Assembly (NCBI GenBank): GCA_949987565.1
Contig: OX465109.1
Span: 8,906,163-8,970,162 of the forward strand
DNA: 64,000 nucleotides
Reading direction: 5' to 3'
Source of the DNA: Luidia sarsii
Lineage: Eukaryota > Echinodermata > Asteroidea > Paxillosida > Luidiidae
In this document: positions 23,601 through 30,480 of the stretch, in pieces
Layout: the number at the start of each line of letters is the position of its first letter
Position numbering within the stretch: the first letter of the stretch is position 1
Made by a program: the position numbers and the translations under genes
The notes under the pieces: model-generated
The model's database searches: none
Told to the model about the DNA's origin: nothing
Seen by the model: only the letters and a program-made list of their open reading frames with translations

Positions 23601-26600
23601 GGAAGACATCAGCCCAGTTGTCGAATCCGTAGTTTCAGATGTAATACCGTTGGTTTGCTTGGTAGTTACCGAAGTCAGGCCTGTCGTTGACTGCGTGGTT
23701 GCAGACGTCAGCCCTGTCGTGGACTGAGTAGTTGCAGACGTCAGCCCTGTCGTTGACTGGGTAGTCGCAGACGTCAGGCCTGTGGTTGACTGGGTAGTCG
23801 CAGACGTCAGGCCTGTGGTTGACTGCTTTGTGGAAGACATCAGCCCGGTTGTTGACTCCGTAGTTTCAGATGTCATACCACTTGTTTTCTGGGTAGTTGC
23901 CGAAGTCAGGTCTGTCGTTGACTGTGAAGTTGCAGAGGGCAGGCTTGTCGTTGATTGGGTAGTGGCTGATGTAAGGCCTGTCGTGGACTGCGTGGTGGAG
24001 GACATCAGCCCAGTTGTTGACTCCGTAGTTACAGATGTAATTCCTGTGGTTGGCTTGGTAGTTACCGAAGTCAGGCCTGTCGTTGACTGCGTGGTTGCAG
24101 ACGTCAGCCCTGTCGTGGACTGGGTAGTTGCAGACGTCAGCCCTGTCGTTGACTGGGTAGTCGCAGACGTCAGGCCTGTGGTTGACTGCGTAGTTGCCGA
24201 AATCAGGTCTGTCGTTGACTGTGAAGTGGCAGAGGGCAGGCCTGTCGCTGACTGGGTAGTGGCAGATGTAAGGCCTGTCGTGGACTGCGTGGTGGAGGAC
24301 ATCAGCCCTGTTGTTGACTCCGTAGTTGCCGATGTAATTCCTGTGGATGGCTGTGTAGTTGCCGAAGTCAGGCCTGTCGTTGACTGCGTGGTTGCAGACG
24401 TCAGCCGTGTCGTTGACTGGGTAGTTGCAGACATCAGGCCAGTGGTTGACTGCGTAGTTGCCGAAGTCAGGTCTGTTGTTGACTCCGTAGTTGCAGATGT
24501 AATTCCTGTGGATGGCTGTGTAGTTGCAGAAGTCATGCCTGTCGTTGATTGCGTGGTCACAGACGTCAGGCCTGTCGTTGACTTGGTAGTGTCAGACCTC
24601 AGGCCTGTGGTTGACTGGGTAGTTGCCGAACTCAGGCCTGCCGTTGACTGCGTGTTGGAAGACATCGGCACAGTTGTTGACTCCGTAGTTGCAGAAATCA
24701 TTCCAGTGGTTGGCTGGGAAGTTGCCGATGTTAGTGCTGTCGTTGACTGCGTGTTGGAGGACATTAGCCCGGTTGTCGACTCCGTAGTTTCAGATGTCAT
24801 ACCACTGGTTGTCTTGGTAGTTGCCGAAGTCAGGCCTGTCGTTGACTGTGAATTGGCAGAGGTCAGGCCTGTCGTTGATTGGGTAGTGGCAAAGGTCAGG
24901 CCTGTCGTTGATTGGCTAGTGGCAGATGTAAGGCCTGTCGTGGACTGCGTGGTGGAGGACATCAGCCCAGTTGTTGGCTGGGAAGTTGCCGATGTTAGTG
25001 CTGTCGTTGACTGCGTGTTGGAGGACATTAGCCCGGTTGTCGACTCCGTAGTTTCAGATGTCATGCCACTGGTTGTCTGGGTAGTTTCAGATGTCATACC
25101 ACTGGTTGTCTGTGTAGTTGTCGAAGTCAGGCCGGTCGTTGATCGTGGTGTGGCAGAGGTCAGGCTTGTCGTTGATATGGTAGTGGCTGATGTAAGGCCT
25201 GTCGTGGACTGCGTGGTGGAGGACATCAGCCCAGTTGTTGACTCCGTAGTTGCCGATGTAATTCCTGTGGATGGCTGTGTAGTTGCCGAAGTCAGGCCTG
25301 TCGTTGACTGCGTGGTTGCAGACGTCAGCCCTGTCGTGGACTGGGTAGTTGCAGACGTCAGCCCTGTCGTTGACTGGGTAGTCGCAGACGTCAGGCCTGT
25401 GGTTGACTGCGTAGTTGCCGAAATCAGGTCTGTCGTTGACTGCGTTGTGGAAGACATCAGCCCGGTTGTCGACTCCGTAGTTTCAGATGTCATACCACTG
25501 GTTGTCTGGGTAGTTGCCGAAGTCAGGTCTGTCGTTGACTTGGAAGTGGCAGAGGTCAGGCCTGTCGTTGACTGGGTAGTGGCAGATGTAAGGCCTGTCG
25601 TGGACTGCGTGGTGGAGGACATCAGCCCTGTTGTTGACTCCGTAGTTGCAGATGTAATTCCTGTGGATGGCTGTGTAGTTGCCGAAGTCAGGCCTGTCGT
25701 TGACTGCGTGGTTGCAGACGTCAGGCCTGTCGTTGACTGGGTAGTTGCAGTCGTCAGGCCTGTGGTTGACTGGGTAGTTGCCGAAGTCAGGTCTGTCGTT
25801 GACTGCTTGGTGGAAGACATAAGCCCGGTTGTAGACTCCGCAGTTTTATATGTCATACCACTGGTTGTCTGGGTAGTTGCCGAAGTCAGGCCTTTGGTTG
25901 ACTGTGAAGTGGCAGAGGTCAGGCCTGTCGTTGACTGGGTAGTGGCAGATGTAAGGCCTGTCGTGGACTTCGTGGTGGAGGACATCAACCCTGTTGTTGT
26001 CTCCGTAGTTGCAGATGTGATTCCTGTGTTTGGCTGGGTACCCCCCCCCCCCCGGTAGTTGCCGAAGTCAGGCCTGTCGTTGACTGCGTGGTTGCAGACG
26101 TCAGCCCTGTCGTTGACTTGGTAGTTGCAGACGTCAGGCCTGTGGTTGACTGCGTAGTTGCCGAAGTCAGGTCTGTCGTTGACTCCGTGGTGGAAGACAT
26201 CAGCCCAGTTGTCGAATCCGTAGTTTCAGATGTAATACCGTTGGTTTGCTTGGTAGTTGCCAAAGTCAGGCCTGTCGTTGATTTGGAAGTGGCAGAGGTC
26301 AGGCCTGTCGTTGACTGGGTAGTGGCAGACGTCAGGCCTGTGGTTGACTGGGTAGTTGCCGAAGTCATGCCTGTCGTTGACTGGGTAGTGGCAGATGTAA
26401 GGCCTGTCGAGGAGTGCGTGGTGGAGGACATCTGCCCGGTTGTTGACTCCGTAGTTGCAGGTGTAATTCCTGTGGATGGCTGTGTAGTTGCTGAAGTCAG
26501 GTCTTTCGTTGACTGCGTGGTTGCAGACGTCAGGCCTGTCGTTGACTGGGCAGTTGCAGACGTCAGGCCTGTGGTTGACTGGGAAGTTGCCGAAGTCAGG

Positions 26601-29600
26601 TCTGTCGTTGACTTGGAAGTGGCAGAGGTCAGGCCTGTCGTTGACTGGGTAGTTGCAGAGGTAAGGCCTGTCGTGGAGTGCGTGGTGGAGGACATCTGCC
26701 CGGTTGTTGACTCCGTAGGTGCAGATGTAATTCCTGTGGATGGCCGTGTAGTTGCCGAAGTCAGGCCTGTCGTTGACTGCGTGGTTGCAGACGTCAGGCT
26801 TGTCGTTGACTGGGTTGTTCCAGACGTCAGGCCTGTGGTTGACTGCGTAGTTGCCGAAGTCAGGTCTGTCGTTGACTGCGTGATGGAAGACATTAGCACA
26901 GTTGTTGACTCCGTAGTTGCAGACATCATGCCAGTGGTTGGCTGGGAAGTTGTCGATGTTAGTCCTGTCGTTGACTGCGTGGTGGAGGACATTAGCCCGG
27001 TTGTCGACTCCGTAGTTTCAGATGTCATACCACTGGTTGTCTTGGGAGTTGCCGAAGTCAGGCCTGTCGTTGACTGTGAAGTGGCAGAGGTCAGGCCTGT
27101 CGTTGATTGGGTAGTGGCAGAGGTCAGGCCTGTCGTTGATTGGCTAGTGGCAGATGTAAGGCCTGTCGTGGACTGCGTGGTGGAGGACATCAGCCCAGTT
27201 GTTGACTCTGTAGTTGCAGATGTAATTCCCTTGGTTGGCTTGGTAGTTACCGAAGTCAGGCCTGTCGTTGACTGCGTGGTTGCAGACGTCAGGTCCGTCG
27301 TTGACTGGGTAGTTGCAGACTTCAGGCCTGTTGTTGACTTGGTAGTTGCCGAAGTCAGGCCTGTCTTTGACTGGGTAGTGGGAGAGGGCAGGCCTGTCGT
27401 TGACTGGTTAGTTGCAGACGTCAGGCCTGTGGTTGACTTGGTAGTTGCCGAAGTCAGGTCTGTCGTTGACTGGGTAGTGGGAGAGGGCAGGCCTGTCGTC
27501 GACTGGGTAGTTGCAGACGTCAGGCCTGTGGTTGACTGGGTAGCTGCCGAAGTCAGGCCTGTCGTTGAATGGGTAGTGGGAGAAGGCAAGCCTGTCGTTG
27601 ACTGGGTAGTGGCAGATGTAAGGCCTGAATTGTGTTGAAAGTCGAGGTAAACTGACTTTAAATTTCACGCAATATATTAAAGTAATGACTTTGGCTATTT
27701 TGTCCCTTTAACGTAGCTGAAAATTACTCGATTTTGATTATGTTTTGCTCTTGTTTTTTAATGAAAATCCCATATATAGGCTCAATGCACATAATATCGT
27801 CAGTGGCACTGCGGGCATCAAAGAATCTTAGTACTTAAATTCACATAGCACTGACAAAGACCCTATAGCAAAATAATGCATGTTGAAGAGTGACGTTTGT
27901 CTAGTCAAAGCTTTGAATCTGAATGAAAACTTGTGCATAGTCCCTGGTTATGTGTGACTGGTTGAATGCGTCTGAAGTTCGACCGACCCCAATAAACGTC
28001 TTTATGACCACTCGGGAAGGCCGCCGTGTAAGGATTTGATAGCTTTGGGACAATTTCCATGCATCTGCTTACTGTAAACGTGGAATCGGCGCTTTTGAAA
28101 GCAGAAATAATGCGATTTAAACGTAAGCCTAATTCAGGCAAATAACTCTTTCTATCGTAAGCTAAAAGTGATTTACTCCGCGCATGCGAGAATTGAAATG
28201 CGAAAAATGCCTCAAATGCGAAATACACGTGAATCTGTATGTTGTTGTCTGGTAATTACGAAGCTCTATGGACATAGCGAAAAGAATCCCTTTTCTTACC
28301 GTGCTCTGACCGAACTCGTACGTGCGGCACATATCTCGTGTCGTATCACCGAGGTGACTGGTACGCATGTACGTGCGACTTTCGGATAGTTTCCCCGTTC
28401 GCACGACTTGTATCTCGGGCGTACGGGGTAAAGTCGTATGTACAACTTGTAGCGATAACTGTATTTATTTAACTGCACCTCCACTTTACAAATAGCGGAA
28501 CACTTTGTATCGTTAATAAATTCTCCTCGTATTTTACTGTGTACGGTTCCCTTTTGTAGTTTGTAATAATATTTGCGGGCATTTGCTCATGCTTACACCT
28601 GGTATTCTTTACTAGAATTACTTGCTTGATCGTACAGGACCCACGCACATAAAGTGACCAGTAAGTTAGCAATTGCAGAACACATACATAAAGATACAGA
28701 CACTCCGACTCAGAAGATTTCAGTCGACAGTCTTGTGCATTTCTAGCTATAGACAATCTTCAACAGTACAGGGTTATCATCGTCTTAACATATGCTTAGC
28801 GTAGGCAAATGTAGTTACTTATAGTTATTATTCTGGTATTTAATAGGACGTTTACCCTTTTCAGTGTGTGGGTGTGTGTGTGTGTGTGTGTCACCCAAAG
28901 GTGTAGATACCATCCTCAACACTAATGTGCAACTACAAGCCAGGTCCTGCCTCAAGGAAACACAAGACGCATTGGAACGGGTTAGTTAATGTTGGCCCTT
29001 ATCTTCAAACTCATATGACATATGTATGACTTAGGCCTATGTCCTTATGTAGGAACAATGTCCTTTGGGTACGCGGTTATACTAGTACGTTCCACATCTA
29101 TGTTGTACGTACGAGTTATAATTCGTACGTACGAGATATAGCCTAAGTCGCACGTATAAGTTAAACATCGTATTTTCGACATACATGTACATGTACAAAC
29201 ACACATACGTGAGGTAAGTGAGGTAGGCCTTGCTTTTTTGCCATGTCCCTAATACAGCTTCGTAGGTACAGTGTAATTGCCTCGTTCAAACTTAATGACA
29301 GCAATGGAGGTAAAGCTCGACTGTTTTCTGTACCATGCTATGACGTAGGGAACGACACTCGAGTTGAACACAACACCGTTTAGAGTTGTAACCTATTCCT
29401 CCCCTAAACCCCTGTCAGTGGTTTGTCTTTCCAATTATTTTCGCGCATGCCGTTGAAATCTGCGCCGTCGAAATTGACGAACGATAATGGTCAATTTTAT
29501 CTGCTGTTGTGAACATAGAATCCACCGTTCAGCGCATAAATTCTGCGTTAGCTCTGAAAGGGCCGAATCCTTACTTACTTAGTAGGATCCATAAAATGAA

Positions 29601-30352
29601 TTATCCGCCTACGGTGTCCCGTAAGCGCAGAATTCTGAATTTGGCTGAAATGGTAAGAGCGCATGTCCGCAAAACCAGAGGTTTCGGGTTCAAGTCCCGG
29701 TCCAGTTAAAGTTTTCCTTTCCATTTCCCTCTTAAAAAAAAAAATTGTATAAATAAGTTGCTTAAAAATAGTTACGTCAGAATTACGTCATCATTGTAGG
29801 TTTAAAAGAATTTTAAACTATACATTTGCATCATAACGCATCTCAGATCTGATCAACTTAACATCGCTATACAAGTATATTCCACAATAAATCCTTATGT
29901 TCTAAAGAAAGGAGACAAAGCGGGAAAGCCAGGTGACAGACACAAAACCTTTAGTTTGTACTAGCTCCCTTACCACCTAAACGATGCAGATTTTAGCTAT
30001 ACTTCCAAAAAATCAATTATTATTGCTGGGGACGGGGCAATAGTCAGAAGTATTTTACCATTAAATTGACCCATACCCTGGGGATTACACGCAAGTTACC
30101 ATACTATAACATGATGTTTGCCTCGAGAAGAATGTAATTGAACCCAATGTGCATTTACAATGAAAACAAGGATTAGTTGACTATCAGACTACAGCATTTC
30201 TGGGATCACATAAAGGTTGTGCAGGTTTTTTTTAACCATTCTGACTTGGCTACAAACGGAGCTCATATACGTTTAAACTTGACTTAGTACTCACCAAGAC
30301 TCAGCATCACGGGAACCATTAGCAGTGTGAGGCACACGGCTCTTCCGTCCAT
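2512..30352 (-). CDS. Giant transmembrane mucin, MUC3/MUC12/MUC17-like architecture (11-exon model)
   Basis: Assembled by eye from eleven exons: 30352-30295, 27624-7401, 6825-6799, 6536-6435, 6303-6148, 5611-5484, 4992-4692, 4453-4360, 3701-3652, 3198-2870 and 2634-2512. Every intron is GT-AG and every phase fits. The summed length is 21,592 nt. Adding one base to each of two 13-base C runs in exon 2 gives exactly 7,198 codons including the stop. Domains in the corrected numbering are a signal peptide (1-19), Thr/Ser repeats (20 to about 6,760), EGF-like 1 and 2 (about 6,771-6,856), SEA (about 6,858-6,960), EGF-like 3 (about 7,003-7,045), a transmembrane helix (about 7,050-7,077) and a tail of about 120 residues. 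The domain order equals that of vertebrate membrane mucins MUC3/12/17. A role as an O-glycosylated epithelial surface mucin, cleaved in its SEA domain, is inferred. The first and last exons are the least certain. Orthology is not claimed. Confidence 0.85.
2870..3198 (-). CDS. Mucin exon 10: transmembrane helix and most of the cytoplasmic tail
   Basis: Acceptor GTTTCAG|CT in phase 1, donor CTTCAG|GTACCT in phase 0. A hydrophobic helix of about 28 residues starts at MSIFVTVMIVFAGVG and ends before the stop-transfer cluster KKRRKK. The tail is acidic and Ser/Thr-rich and contains YEPLSEEDERR. The YEPL part fits the YxxPhi endocytic signal. If the donor were not used, the frame would run to a stop at about 2780 and give a different short C-terminus. 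Confidence 0.87.
3199..3651 (-). other. Mucin intron 9 with TATAGGCCTATA repeats
   Basis: A 453-bp phase 1 intron. From about 3368 to 3480 it contains several copies of the palindrome TATAGGCCTATA next to AAGGTATGTAAACGGTAT. No coding signal is seen. Confidence 0.55.
3652..3701 (-). CDS. Mucin exon 9: end of EGF-like module 3
   Basis: A 50-nt exon, phase 2 in and phase 1 out (AACG|GTAAGG). It supplies SCTPDFTGPFC, the classical C-x8-C ending with an aromatic and a Gly (F-T-G) at the usual EGF positions, then KVVQPN. It lies directly before the transmembrane exon, as the juxtamembrane EGF does in MUC3/12/17. Confidence 0.88.
3702..4359 (-). other. Mucin intron 8 with a degenerate tandem repeat
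   Basis: A 658-bp phase 2 intron. From about 3795 to 4140 it holds a degenerate repeat of the form GTGTCTATAT(A/G)GG...CCTTATTGATGTC. No exon is seen. The acceptor is TTTTTTCTGCAG. Confidence 0.55.
4360..4453 (-). CDS. Mucin exon 8: first part of EGF-like module 3
   Basis: Acceptor CTTCGCAG|AG in phase 1, donor CAG|GTATGC in phase 2. It encodes four cysteines: ECRSDYC, SNDGEC, then an aromatic loop (TTWFGG) and YTC. The remaining two cysteines are in exon 9, and the phase 2 junction restores S between cysteines 4 and 5 (C-S-C). This is a standard split of an EGF module. Confidence 0.85.
4692..4992 (-). CDS. Mucin exon 7: C-terminal half of the SEA domain with autoproteolysis motif
   Basis: Phase 0 in, phase 1 out (GAGG|GTGATG). 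Starting IETSLRENP, it continues to VVGVGLDKGSVIVR, which contains the GSVIV motif. In mucin SEA domains G|S(V/I)VV is the site of spontaneous cleavage between Gly and Ser, here about residues 6924/6925. Three N-glycosylation sequons follow (NST, NGT, NST). The exon ends with about 40 residues linking to the third EGF module. This is the most diagnostic exon for the membrane-mucin assignment. Confidence 0.88.
4993..5483 (-). other. Mucin intron 6, splits the SEA domain
   Basis: A 491-bp phase 0 intron with a consensus GTAAGT donor and a strong pyrimidine acceptor (GCCTCCTCTCCACCAG). I see nothing else in it apart from AT-rich sequence. Confidence 0.6.
5484..5611 (-). CDS. Mucin exon 6: N-terminal half of the SEA domain
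   Basis: Enters in phase 1 after TTTATAG and leaves in phase 0 at GCT|GTAAGT. It encodes a segment starting KKESFTSNLRV, through DYKDINS, to ELFDSVIPA. The alternation of hydrophobic residues and the spacing to exon 7 fit SEA strand 1 and helix 1 (F...L...Y.d..s..y..l). The exon alone would not be diagnostic. Joined to exon 7 it completes the domain. Confidence 0.82.
5612..6147 (-). other. Mucin intron 5 with palindromic GTACGTAC repeats
   Basis: A 536-bp intron. It holds several diverged copies of a palindromic motif built on CGTACGAGTTATAAGTCGTACG (about 5655-5990). The same motif occurs in intron 1 and resembles the core of the 26-bp array at the left edge. No coding content is seen. Confidence 0.6.
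6148..6303 (-). CDS. Mucin exon 5: EGF-like module 2
   Basis: A 52-codon exon, phase 1-1, bounded by CTCGCAG| and |GTGAGT. Six cysteines are spaced about C-x6-C-x6-C-x13-C-x-C-x12-C, starting NPCINQPKLC and ending GNCI. It is EGF-like, with a long loop between cysteines 3 and 4. No clear calcium-binding consensus (DxDE at the start, N/D hydroxylation site) is seen. It lies directly before the SEA domain, as EGF1 does in MUC17-type mucins. Confidence 0.85.
6435..6536 (-). CDS. Mucin exon 4: EGF-like module 1
   Basis: A 34-codon exon, phase 1-1, bounded by CTCAG| and |GTGAGG. It encodes GCSLTEAGCENGGE... ending GDGFKGDRCE. Six cysteines are spaced C-x6-C-x10-C-x-C-x-C-x8-C. The last part (C-x-C-x8-C with a GFKG turn) fits the EGF fold, while the CMCIC spacing in the middle is unusual. 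A phase 1-1 exon is the usual form of an EGF module. Confidence 0.85.
6799..6825 (-). CDS. Mucin exon 3: 27-nt microexon
   Basis: Bounded by TTTTCAG| and |GTATAA, phase 1 at both ends. It encodes about nine residues (GTTRVLTTK), still Thr-rich, linking the repeat region to the first EGF module. Its length is a multiple of three, so skipping it would keep the frame. The call rests on exact splice signals and matching phase, and the short length makes it less certain than its neighbours. Confidence 0.65.
6826..7400 (-). other. Mucin intron 2
   Basis: A 575-bp phase 1 intron between the giant repeat exon and the 27-nt exon. It is AT-rich, and I see nothing else in it. The donor is a weak GTAGCT. 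The acceptor tract ATTCTATTTTCAG is good. Confidence 0.6.
7401..27624 (-). CDS. Mucin exon 2: single 20.2-kb Thr/Ser-rich tandem-repeat exon
   Basis: The acceptor AATTCAG|GC at 27625 joins exon 1 in phase 1, and the donor CCAG|GTAGCT follows position 7401, also phase 1. The protein is a nearly pure array of 11-residue units, most often TTGLTSATTQS. Variants include TTGMTSETTES, TTGLMSSTTQS and TTSLTSATPRS. About 64 percent of the consensus is Thr or Ser, so dense O-glycosylation is expected. The last 30 or so residues depart from the repeat (SSSSFLSTESQRTLP). No cysteine is visible in the array. The frame is open throughout except at the C runs at 23450-23462 and 26041-26053. Very large single exons encoding PTS repeats are known in vertebrate mucin genes. 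Confidence 0.88.
23450..23462. other. 13-base C run that breaks the mucin frame (copy A)
   Basis: A normal unit reads GGCTGGGTAGTTGCCG. Here 13 C plus a repeated GGTA (17 bp) are inserted after GGGTA. The insertion shifts the minus-strand frame. With 14 C the insertion would be 18 bp and the frame would stay open, adding a short Gly stretch within TTGGGGGTQP. A homopolymer length error is the simplest explanation. Confidence 0.8.
26041..26053. other. 13-base C run that breaks the mucin frame (copy B)
   Basis: Identical in length and context to the run at 23450-23462 and exactly 2591 bp away, because it lies in the second copy of the tandem duplication. It has the same 17-bp effect on frame. 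If real in both copies, the gene would be truncated after about 530 codons of repeat. Confidence 0.8.
27625..30294 (-). other. Mucin intron 1
   Basis: A 2.67-kb phase 1 intron. It contains a plus-strand tRNA-derived SINE-like copy (29635-29747), a TG microsatellite (28867-28890) and several palindromic GTACGTAC / CGAGTTATAA...CGTACG motifs (about 28310-28450 and 29070-29170). A diverged copy of a dispersed repeat (CATGATGTTTGCCTCGAG, near 30110) lies close to the donor. No exon is evident. Confidence 0.6.
29635..29747 (+). mobile_element. tRNA-derived SINE-like copy
   Basis: An A-box-like TGGCTGAAATGGTAAGAGC (29642 on) is followed by a B-box GGTTCAAGTCC (29688-29698), then CCGGTCCAGTTAAAGTTTTCC and a run of eleven A at 29734-29744. 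The arms do not fold into a complete tRNA acceptor stem. Copies related over the B-box and the following GGTCCA...TTTTCC segment lie at 42038-42185 and 38430-38525 (both minus). Confidence 0.6.
30295..30352 (-). CDS. Mucin exon 1: signal peptide
   Basis: The ATG (30352-30350) sits in a good start context, ACAATGG. The exon encodes MDGRAVCLTLLMVPVMLSL and one further base, then a GTGAGT donor at 30294. The basic n-region and Leu/Val/Met core make a typical short signal peptide. It ends in phase 1, and the split codon (G + GC) becomes Gly, which begins the repeat region directly. Known secreted and modular proteins often have a phase 1 intron after the signal peptide. The main doubt is whether another 5' exon exists. 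Confidence 0.72.
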
Positions 30353-30480
30353 TGTAAATCCACGATTCACCAGGCCTGTGGTACCAGTGACAGATATTTC
30401 CAAGCAAATCCAAATGATAGAGAAAGGAGAGCGAGACGATCATGAAAAAGGGGCGACGTCATATCTTGATTGCCATTTTT
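30353..30480 (-). promoter_or_regulatory. Putative mucin proximal upstream region with a CRE-like site
   Basis: Immediately upstream of the start codon on the minus strand. A CRE/ATF-like TGACGTCG lies at 30461-30454, about 100 bp from the ATG. No TATA box is clear. This is position-based inference only. Confidence 0.25.

Larger units (their letters stand above)
20967..26247. repeat. Tandem duplication of 2690 and 2591 bp inside the mucin array
   Basis: Copy A spans 20967-23656 and copy B spans 23657-26247. The junctions share GCTTGGTAGTT. Rare private variants recur in both copies: GGACTGAGTA, TCAGACCTCAGG, GTTGATATGG, GCAGTTTTATATG and the 13-C run. By eye I found no base difference apart from a 99-bp (three-unit) deletion in copy B near 24218. 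It is either a very recent duplication or two alleles placed in tandem by the assembly. Confidence 0.85.
7430..27624 (-). repeat. 33-bp coding minisatellite, about 610 units with higher-order structure
   Basis: The base period is 33 bp (11 codons). The marker ACATCGGCAC (plus strand) occurs at 8361, 9384, 11331, 12321, 14184, 15174, 17088, 18309, 19728, 22071 and 24662. Most spacings are exact multiples of 33: 1023, 1947, 990, 990, 1914, 1221, 1419 and 2343. Two are not: 1863, which contains an irregular junction near 13765, and 2591, which contains the 17-bp C-run insertion. Spacings alternate near 1.0 and 1.9 kb across 8.4-17.1 kb, giving a higher-order period of about 2.85-2.97 kb. Confidence 0.9.

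Noticed and set aside
7424..27638. Very long plus-strand open frames (up to 2,830 codons, VVADVRPVVD-type repeat) opposite the mucin exon
   Set aside because: They are the antisense reading of a 33-bp coding repeat whose period keeps every frame in step. They lack splice-consistent ends, signal sequence or flanking exons, whereas the minus strand has all of these.
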